From: Streptomyces mangrovisoli
GTDB taxonomy: Bacteria > Actinomycetota > Actinomycetes > Streptomycetales > Streptomycetaceae
Reading direction: 5' to 3'
DNA: 64,000 bases
Assembly: GCF_000974985.2 (NCBI RefSeq)
Contig: NZ_LAVA02000047.1
Span: 1-64,000, forward strand
The notes below the pieces were generated by a model. It was not told where the DNA came from. It saw only the letters and a program-made list of their open reading frames with translations, and made no database searches. A program made the position numbers and the translations under genes. Below are positions 58,891 to 64,000 of this stretch, in pieces. The number at the start of each line of letters is the position of its first letter. Position 1 is the first letter of the stretch.

Positions 58891-58935
58891 GGGAGTGTCG
58901 CGGCGGCCGGAAAGCGTCGGTCCGGCGGGTGCGGA

Positions 58936-59529
58936 TCAGACCTGGAGCGTCCGCGGCTTGAAGGAGGGACGGCCCGCCTCGTAGGCGGCGATGTCGGCCT
59001 CGTTGCTCAGGGTGATGGAGATGTCGTCGAGGCCGTTCAGCAGCCGCCAGCGGGAGTTCTCGTCCAGCTCGAAGGAGGCGGTGATGCCCTCGGCGCGCAC
59101 CTCGCGCGCCTGGAGGTCCACGGTCACCTCGGCGGTCGGGTCCTTCTCGACGAGCTCCCAGAGCGCGTCCACGGTCTTCTGCTCCAGCACCACCGTGAGC
59201 AGGCCGTTCTTCAGCGAGTTGCCCCGGAAGATGTCGGCGAAGCGGGCGGAGATCACGGTCTTGAAGCCGTAGTTCTGCAGCGCCCAGACCGCGTGCTCAC
59301 GGGAGGAGCCGGTACCGAAGTCGGGGCCGGCCACCAGCACCGTGGCGCCCTGCCGCTCGGGCCGGTTGAGGACGAAGTTCTCGTCCTTGCGCCAGGCCTC
59401 GAACAGACCGTCCTCGAAGCCGTCCCTGGTCACCTTCTTGAGCCAGTGGGCGGGGATGATCTGGTCGGTGTCGACGTTGCTGCGGCGCAGCGGCACGGCC
59501 CGGCCGGTGTGGGTGGTGAAGGCTTCCAT
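58936..59529 (-). CDS. leuD: 3-isopropylmalate dehydratase small subunit LeuD
   Basis: 197 residues from the ATG at 59527-59529: MEAFTTHTGRAVPLRRSNVD. Swivel-domain motifs TDQIIPAHWLKKVTRDGF and GPDFGTGSSREHAVWALQNY bind substrate. Forms the isomerase with LeuC in leucine synthesis; 5 nt separate the genes. Confidence 0.97.
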   Translation of the reverse strand: MEAFTTHTGRAVPLRRSNVDTDQIIPAHWLKKVTRDGFEDGLFEAWRKDENFVLNRPERQGATVLVAGPDFGTGSSREHAVWALQNYGFKTVISARFADIFRGNSLKNGLLTVVLEQKTVDALWELVEKDPTAEVTVDLQAREVRAEGITASFELDENSRWRLLNGLDDISITLSNEADIAAYEAGRPSFKPRTLQV

Positions 59530-59534
59530 GATTC

Positions 59535-60959
59535 TCAGACTCCAGCGGGCGCGGGGGCGTCGGACAGGTCGGCGGGCGAGGCCAGGTGGCCGAGGACGGC
59601 GGTGGCGGCCGCGACCTGCGGCGACACCAGGTGCGTCCGGCCGCCCTTGCCCTGCCGGCCCTCGAAGTTGCGGTTGGAGGTGGAGGCGGAGCGCTCGCCG
59701 GGGGCCAGCTGGTCGGGGTTCATGCCCAGACACATCGAGCAGCCCGCGTGCCGCCATTCGGCGCCGGCCTCCTTGAAGACCGTGTCCAGGCCCTCGGAGA
59801 CGGCCTGGAGGCCGACCCGCACGGATCCGGGCACGACCAGCATCCGTACGCCGTCGGCGACTTTGCGGGTCTTGAGGATGTCGGCCGCGGCGCGCAGGTC
59901 CTCGATCCGGCCGTTGGTGCAGGAGCCTACGAAGACGGTGTCCACCTTGATGGAGCGCAGCGTCTGCCCGGCCTCCAACCCCATGTATTCCAGGGCCTTT
60001 TCGGCGGCGAGGCGCTCCGAAGCGTCCTCGTACGAAGCCGGGTCGGGGACGGCCGCCGAAAGCGGCGCGCCCTGGCCCGGGTTGGTGCCCCAGGTGACGA
60101 ACGGGGAGAGCGCGGCGCCGTCGATGACGACCTCGGCGTCGAACTCGGCGTCGTCGTCCGTGCGCAGCGTCTTCCAGTAGGCGACGGCCGCGTCCCAGTC
60201 CTCGCCCTCGGGGGCGTGCGGACGGCCCTTGAGGTAGTCGAAGGTGGTCTCGTCGGGGGCGATCATGCCCGCGCGGGCGCCGGCCTCGATCGACATGTTG
60301 CAGATGGTCATCCGGGCCTCCATCGAGAGCTTCTCGATGGCGGAGCCGCGGTACTCCAGGATGTAGCCCTGGCCGCCGCCCGTACCGATCTTCGCGATGA
60401 TCGCGAGGATCAGGTCCTTGGCCGTGACGCCCTCGGGCAGTTCGCCGTCGACGGTGATGGCCATGGTCTTCGGGCGGGCCAGCGGCAGCGTCTGGGTGGC
60501 CAGCACGTGCTCCACCTGGGAGGTGCCGATGCCGAACGCCAGGGCGCCGAAGGCACCGTGCGTCGAGGTGTGCGAGTCGCCGCAGACCACCGTGGTGCCG
60601 GGCTGCGTGAGACCCAGCTGCGGGCCGACGACGTGCACGACGCCCTGCTCGACGTCGCCCAGCGGGTGCAGCCGGACGCCGAACTCCGCGCAGTTCTTGC
60701 GCAGCGTCTCCAGCTGGGCCCGGGAGACCGGGTCCGCGATGGGCTTGTCGATGTCGAGGGTCGGGGTGTTGTGGTCCTCGGTCGCGATGGTGAGGTCCAG
60801 GCGGCGCACCTGGCGGCCGTTCTGCCTGAGGCCGTCGAACGCCTGCGGGCTGGTCACCTCGTGCAGCAGGTGCAGATCGATGAAGAGGAGGTCGGGCTCG
60901 CCCTCGGCGCGCCGGACGACATGGTCGTCCCAGACCTTCTCCGCGAGTGTCCTACCCAT
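59535..60959 (-). CDS. leuC: 3-isopropylmalate dehydratase large subunit LeuC
   Basis: 474 residues from the ATG at 60957-60959 with GGAGGG upstream: MGRTLAEKVWDDHVVRRAEG. The [4Fe-4S] ligands are in VFVGSCTNGRIEDL and HAGCSMCLGMNPDQ; substrate residues in DSHTSTHGAFGALAFGIGTS. ndgR lies divergently, and NdgR is known to activate or repress leuCD in S. coelicolor. Leader 61000-61090 is GC-rich. Confidence 0.97.
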   Translation of the reverse strand: MGRTLAEKVWDDHVVRRAEGEPDLLFIDLHLLHEVTSPQAFDGLRQNGRQVRRLDLTIATEDHNTPTLDIDKPIADPVSRAQLETLRKNCAEFGVRLHPLGDVEQGVVHVVGPQLGLTQPGTTVVCGDSHTSTHGAFGALAFGIGTSQVEHVLATQTLPLARPKTMAITVDGELPEGVTAKDLILAIIAKIGTGGGQGYILEYRGSAIEKLSMEARMTICNMSIEAGARAGMIAPDETTFDYLKGRPHAPEGEDWDAAVAYWKTLRTDDDAEFDAEVVIDGAALSPFVTWGTNPGQGAPLSAAVPDPASYEDASERLAAEKALEYMGLEAGQTLRSIKVDTVFVGSCTNGRIEDLRAAADILKTRKVADGVRMLVVPGSVRVGLQAVSEGLDTVFKEAGAEWRHAGCSMCLGMNPDQLAPGERSASTSNRNFEGRQGKGGRTHLVSPQVAAATAVLGHLASPADLSDAPAPAGV

Positions 60960-61090
60960 CGCTTTCCCTCCGGCCGGCAGAGTGAGCCGGCACACCTAGA
61001 GATCTTCAGGAGCGGCGCCCGGCCCCTGTTCACGGGCGCCCGCCACCGGGCCCGCATGTTCTTCGGGCCGCTGTGCATACAAGGGTTGCG

Positions 61091-61132
61091 CGTCTCACGG
61101 AAAAAGGAACTTGCGTTTCACAGAGTGAGACG
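61091..61132. promoter_or_regulatory. Inverted repeat between leuC and ndgR (probable NdgR site)
   Basis: CGTCTCAC (61091-61098) and GTGAGACG (61125-61132), perfect 8-bp arms 26 nt apart, overlap the ndgR promoter and lie upstream of leuC. IclR proteins bind such dyads as dimers of dimers. Confidence 0.6.
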
Positions 61133-61139
61133 TGAGTAT
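61111..61139 (+). promoter_or_regulatory. ndgR promoter (leaderless)
   Basis: TTGCGT-n17-GAGTAT; GAGTAT ends 6 nt before the ndgR ATG at 61146, and no ribosome site exists, so transcription probably starts at the start codon. Confidence 0.6.
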
Positions 61140-61145
61140 CGTTTC

Positions 61146-61862
61146 ATGGACAACAGTAGCGGCGTCGGCGTTCTGGACAAGGCGGCCCTCGTCCTGAGCG
61201 CTCTGGAGTCCGGTCCGGCCACCCTCGCGGGTCTGGTCGGGGCCACCGGACTGGCACGACCCACGGCCCACCGCCTGGCCGTGGCACTGGAACACCACCG
61301 CATGGTGGCGCGCGACATGCAGGGCCGTTTCATTCTCGGCCCGCGCCTCGCCGAGCTGGCCGCGGCGGCGGGCGAGGACCGCCTGCTGGCGACGGCGGGC
61401 CCGGTGCTCACGCATCTGCGGGACATCACCGGCGAGAGCGCGCAGCTCTACCGGCGCCAGGGCGACATGCGCATCTGCGTGGCCGCCGCCGAGCGCCTGT
61501 CCGGCCTCCGGGACACGGTCCCGGTCGGCTCCACGCTGACCATGAAGGCCGGCTCCTCCGCGCAGATCCTCATGGCCTGGGAGGAGCCGGAGCGGCTGCA
61601 CCGCGGGCTCCAGGGAGCCCGGTTCACGGCGACGGCCCTGTCGGGCGTACGGCGGCGCGGCTGGGCGCAGTCGATCGGCGAGCGCGAGCCGGGCGTGGCC
61701 TCGGTCTCGGCGCCGGTGCGCGGCCCCTCCAACCGCGTGGTGGCCGCGGTCTCGGTCTCCGGACCCATCGAGCGGCTGACCCGGCACCCGGGCCGGATGC
61801 ACGCCCAGGCCGTCATCGACGCCGCCGGACGCCTGTCGGAGGCCCTGCGCCGCTCGGGCTGA
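61146..61862 (+). CDS. ndgR: IclR-family regulator NdgR
   Basis: 238 residues, MDNSSGVGVLDKAALVLSAL. Winged-helix (ATLAGLVGATGLARPTAHRL) at residues 25-65 and the effector-binding IclR domain (GDMRICVAAAERLSGLRDTV; AGSSAQILMAWEEPERL; VASVSAPVRGPSNRVVAAVS). In S. coelicolor NdgR controls leucine genes and links nitrogen source to growth and antibiotic production. It is divergent from leuCD. Confidence 0.95.
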   Translation: MDNSSGVGVLDKAALVLSALESGPATLAGLVGATGLARPTAHRLAVALEHHRMVARDMQGRFILGPRLAELAAAAGEDRLLATAGPVLTHLRDITGESAQLYRRQGDMRICVAAAERLSGLRDTVPVGSTLTMKAGSSAQILMAWEEPERLHRGLQGARFTATALSGVRRRGWAQSIGEREPGVASVSAPVRGPSNRVVAAVSVSGPIERLTRHPGRMHAQAVIDAAGRLSEALRRSG

Positions 61863-61887
61863 ACCCCCTCGTTCCTCGTACGGCATC

Positions 61888-61924
61888 GGGAAGCGCCGGC
61901 CTCAACGCCGCGGCAGGCGCTCCC
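61888..61924. terminator. Imperfect hairpin between ndgR and DUF4188 gene
   Basis: GGGAAGCGCC pairs with GGCGCTCCC around an 18-nt loop, with one bulged base, between convergent stops. Confidence 0.4.
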
Positions 61925-61945
61925 CCGGTGCCGGCCTCACACCTC

Positions 61946-62461
61946 TCAGGAGTCCGCCGACGCGCCCGCGCGGTGCGCGAAGCGCTCCTTCGCCGTCCGT
62001 CCACGGCGCTCCACGGGCAGCTGCCCGTGCGCGGCCGCGAGCCCGAACGCGGGCATGTCCGCGTAGATGGACTCGTACCCGCCTTCCGGGACGACGTACG
62101 TCTCGTGCCACAGCCCCACGTGCTGACGCGCCTTCCCCGCCTTCTCCTTGCGGTTGACGATCGCCCACGCCCGGTGGTGGAACATCTCCGGCGCGTGCGC
62201 GTAGGCGTAGAGCTTCTCCTTCGACTCCCAGTACTGCACGACGTAGTACGTCCGCGGCGACGCGGTGAGCAGCACATGGCCGAGCAGCCCGCGCTCGGGG
62301 TCGGCGGTCAGCTCGCGCAGCATCCGTGGCATGGCGAGCAGCACCGGCACCCAGTGGTGGACGGCCCGGAAGCGGTTGATGCGCATCCCGATCAGCAGGA
62401 CGACGACATCGCCCTGCGCGGCCGCGGTGGTCCGGCCCGCGACGACCTTCTTCCCGAACAT
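61946..62461 (-). CDS. DUF4188 protein (monooxygenase-like fold)
   Basis: 171 residues with GAGGGGGA upstream. MRINRFRAVHHWVPVLLAMP, YYVVQYWESKEKLYAYAHAP and the conserved HHRAWAIVNRKEKAGKARQH-VGLWHETY are typical of DUF4188/fluorothreonine-type dimeric alpha-beta-barrel proteins. Heme or small-molecule handling is possible; function unknown. It is divergent from a MerR regulator with an operator between, so it is probably its target. Confidence 0.88.
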   Translation of the reverse strand: MFGKKVVAGRTTAAAQGDVVVLLIGMRINRFRAVHHWVPVLLAMPRMLRELTADPERGLLGHVLLTASPRTYYVVQYWESKEKLYAYAHAPEMFHHRAWAIVNRKEKAGKARQHVGLWHETYVVPEGGYESIYADMPAFGLAAAHGQLPVERRGRTAKERFAHRAGASADS

Positions 62462-62523
62462 GGTTCCCCCTCGCCCCGGCGCCGGCCGGTCGACGGCCCC
62501 GCCGGATGATGTTGGTGAGCGTC

Positions 62524-62552
62524 ACTATCCGATGCCCGTGCTTAGATAGTGC
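62524..62552. promoter_or_regulatory. MerR operator between DUF4188 gene and merR
   Basis: CACTATC (62524-62530) and GATAGTG (62546-62552), perfect 7-bp arms around 15 nt, centred in the 116-nt divergent spacer and AT-richer than flanks. Fits a MerR-family dimer site. Confidence 0.7.
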
Positions 62553-62577
62553 CGCTGACCAAGAAGGGGTGCAAGGG

Positions 62578-63222
62578 ATGCGGCTGGCCGAGTTGAGCGA
62601 GCGCAGCGGTGTCTCCACCGCGACGATCAAGTACTACCTGCGGGAAGGGCTGTTGGCGCCGGGCCGGCAGGTCAACACGACGACCGCGGAGTACGACGAG
62701 GAGCATCTGCGCCGGCTGCGCCTGGTGCGCGCGATGATCCAGGTCGGCCGGCTGCCGGTGGCCACGGTGAAGCAGGTGCTCGGGCATGTCGACGACGAGT
62801 CGCTGGGGCGCACCGTCCGGCTGGGCGCCGCGCTGTGGGCGCTGCCGCAGATCCCCGAGCCGGACGCGGACGACGAGTTCGTGCGCGCCGCGCAGCGGGA
62901 GACCGGGGAGCTGCTCGACGCCCTGGAGTGGTCGAACGCCAAGCTGCTGACCACGATCTCGCCGTCGTACCGCTCGCTGGTGGTGGCGGTGGCCGCGGTG
63001 CGCCGGCTCGGCTACGACTGGGACTTCGAACTGCTGCTGTCCTATGCCCGGTTGATGCACCGGGCGGCCGCCCTGGACCTGGACTTCGTGGAGACGCGGC
63101 CCTCGGAGGCAGAGAAGGTGGAGACGGCGGTGCTGGGCGCGATCCTGGTGCAGCCGATGCTCCAGGCGATGCACCGGCTGGCCCAGGAGGAGGAGTCGGC
63201 GCGGCGGTACGGCTTCGAGTAG
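62578..63222 (+). CDS. MerR-family transcriptional regulator
   Basis: 214 residues from the ATG at 62578 with GAAGGGG upstream: MRLAELSERSGVSTATIKYY. Full MerR helix-turn-helix and wing (LREGLLAPGRQVNTTTAEYD) followed by the dimer coil. The C-terminal ~120 residues (FVRAAQRETGELLDALEWSN ... RRLGYDWDFELLLSYARLMH) are helical and lack Cys clusters, so the signal is likely an organic molecule rather than a metal. Confidence 0.92.
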   Translation: MRLAELSERSGVSTATIKYYLREGLLAPGRQVNTTTAEYDEEHLRRLRLVRAMIQVGRLPVATVKQVLGHVDDESLGRTVRLGAALWALPQIPEPDADDEFVRAAQRETGELLDALEWSNAKLLTTISPSYRSLVVAVAAVRRLGYDWDFELLLSYARLMHRAAALDLDFVETRPSEAEKVETAVLGAILVQPMLQAMHRLAQEEESARRYGFE

Positions 63223-63292
63223 GCCGCCCGCGCGGTGGCGCCCGGGACCGGACACCAGGGCCGGACACCGGGCCGGACCCTCGGAAACGGAG

Positions 63293-63320
63293 AAGGCCCC
63301 TCGCTCGCGCGAGAGGCCTT
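63293..63320. terminator. Terminator between merR and the tRNA cluster
   Basis: AAGGCCCCTCGC / GCGAGAGGCCTT, 12-bp stem with one mismatch and a TCGC loop, 7 nt beyond the 3' end of the last tRNA. Confidence 0.6.
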
Positions 63321-63326
63321 CCTCTG

Positions 63327-63399
63327 TACCCCCGACCGGATTCGAACCGGCGCTACCGCCTTGAGAGGGCGGCGTGCTAGGCCGCTACACAACGGGGGC
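63327..63399 (-). tRNA. tRNA-Glu (CTC)
   Basis: 73 nt. Acceptor GCCCCCG pairs with CGGGGGT (closing G-U), anticodon loop CTCTCAA with CTC, T arm GCCGG-TTCGAAT-CCGGT. The CCA end is not encoded. Last of five tRNA genes read leftwards. Confidence 0.95.
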
Positions 63400-63427
63400 G
63401 TGGAGCCTGCGTTTCCGCAGGTCCGAG

Positions 63428-63499
63428 CTGGTCTACCTGGACTCGAACCAAGACTAACTGAACCAGAATCAGTCGTGCTGCCAATTACACCATAGACCA
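63428..63499 (-). tRNA. tRNA-Gln (CTG)
   Basis: 72 nt. Acceptor TGGTCTA / TAGACCA, discriminator G, anticodon CTG in ATTCTGGTT context, T loop TTCGAGT. CCA not encoded. Confidence 0.95.
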
Positions 63500-63520
63500 A
63501 TGACGGTTTAGACCAGTCAG

Positions 63521-63593
63521 TACCCCCGACCGGATTCGAACCGGCGCTACCGCCTTGAGAGGGCGGCGTGCTAGGCCGCTACACAACGGGGGC
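63521..63593 (-). tRNA. tRNA-Glu (CTC)
   Basis: 73 nt, identical to the tRNA-Glu at 63327-63399 throughout the mature sequence. Anticodon CTC, CCA not encoded. Confidence 0.95.
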
Positions 63594-63655
63594 CCTAGCG
63601 ATCCTGCATCGAGGTGAGAGGGAGCTACCCGAGCTCGCCTCGCGGGAAGGATCAG

Positions 63656-63728
63656 TACCCCCGACCGGATTCGAACCGGCGCTACTGCCTTGAGAGGGCA
63701 GCGTGCTAGGCCGCTACACAACGGGGGC
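63656..63728 (-). tRNA. tRNA-Glu (CTC), variant anticodon stem
   Basis: 73 nt. Same as the other two except that the anticodon stem is CTGCC / GGCAG rather than CCGCC / GGCGG, a compensatory pair change. Anticodon CTC, CCA not encoded. Confidence 0.95.
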
Positions 63729-63749
63729 TTTGCAGATGAGCTCTGCGAG

Positions 63750-63821
63750 CTGGCCTACCTGGACTCGAACCAAGACTAACTGAACCAGAATCAGTCGTGC
63801 TGCCAATTACACCATAGGCCA
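63750..63821 (-). tRNA. tRNA-Gln (CTG), variant acceptor stem
   Basis: 72 nt. Acceptor TGGCCTA / TAGGCCA, differing from the other Gln gene by one compensated base pair. Anticodon CTG. First gene of the cluster in transcription order (Gln-Glu-Glu-Gln-Glu). Confidence 0.95.
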
Positions 63822-63913
63822 CTGGAACGCAAGCCCCGGAGGGATCTTGTTCTAGTTCGCACCCCCGGGTTTTCCGGCCTTTCGGCCCGCTCTCCGGCGG
63901 CGCAGGAAGAACA

Positions 63914-64000
63914 TTACCTGAAGGTGGACGGGGCTCCAAAACGGGTATCGGCGCCGAGCAGCGCGGGCAGTTCGGCCAGGGACGCGATCCGGCGCGGTCC
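63914..64000 (-). CDS. C-terminal end of an upstream gene (probably HAD-family hydrolase)
   Basis: A minus-strand frame enters from the right edge and reads GPRRIASLAELPALLGADTR followed by FGAPSTFR and a TAA stop at 63914-63916. The ending resembles HAD-type hydrolases that lie next to the tRNA-Gln/Glu genes in Streptomyces (IxSLxELPxLL motif), but only 28 residues are visible. Partial. Confidence 0.5.
   Translation of the reverse strand, partial: GPRRIASLAELPALLGADTRFGAPSTFR

Noticed and set aside
63235..63495. 86-codon plus-strand frame running across the merR-tRNA region
   Set aside because: It reads through tRNA genes on the opposite strand and has no ribosome site.

Overview
The window is a chromosomal segment of a Streptomyces, or a very close relative. 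The evidence is very high GC with a third-position G/C bias, many GTG starts, TAGGAT-like -10 boxes, and a gene set that is diagnostic for the genus: nsdA, four clustered sip genes, the lysine-tailed HU protein HupS, ndgR-leuCD, an absB-type rnc, and amtB-glnK-glnD. From memory, the order runs like the S. coelicolor core region of about SCO5604 down to SCO5548. Most genes are on the minus strand.

Layout. 1-9504: a dprA fragment, yifB, yraN, DUF2469, Nudix, sipZ/Y/X/W, then rplS-trmD-rimM-khpA-rpsP (translation, tRNA/rRNA maturation and protein export). 9505-13311: an HExxH/zinc-ribbon protein, an archaeal/eukaryal-type prolyl-tRNA synthetase and a methyltransferase, which look more accessory. 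13312-25785: ftsH, ffh, the glnD-glnK-amtB nitrogen block with a GlnR box, nsdA, a degenerate primase-fold protein, and ftsY, with a duplicated extragenic repeat before ftsY. 25930-33480: an LLM-class oxidoreductase, the glucose permease glcP, smc, a 70-residue coiled-coil gene and acyP. 33655-43188: a CAP-domain exported protein, DUF805, an HxlR regulator with a 23-bp palindrome, mutM, rnc, rpmF, DUF177, a DivIVA-like coiled-coil protein, coaD, rsmD and recG. 43355-48114: an Hsp90-like ATPase translationally coupled to a 977-residue TPR-like protein, followed by a cluster of the extragenic repeat. 48391-63222: a FakA/DAK protein, rpmB, thiD-thiL, a stand-alone AsnC-type domain, a DUF3515 lipoprotein, ddlA, gpsA, plsC, cofC/fbiD, hupS, leuCD-ndgR, DUF4188 and MerR. 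63327-63821: five tRNA genes (Gln-Glu-Glu-Gln-Glu in transcription order), then the C-terminal end of an upstream gene.

How the genes work together. Cell-envelope export and membrane insertion are covered by ffh and ftsY (both halves of SRP targeting), ftsH (membrane quality control) and four signal peptidases. Chromosome biology is covered by smc, hupS, recG, mutM, yifB and dprA. Nitrogen control is covered by amtB-glnK-glnD, with ndgR controlling leucine genes. The strongest unusual signal is that the same roughly 41-bp repeat found in the intergenic regions near 24.3 kb and 48.2 kb also sits inside smc. There it forms three in-frame copies at an exact 69-bp period, adding about 69 residues to the SMC hinge region. 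The second is the Hsp90-like/TPR operon. Locus-number comparisons are from memory and were not checked by alignment.
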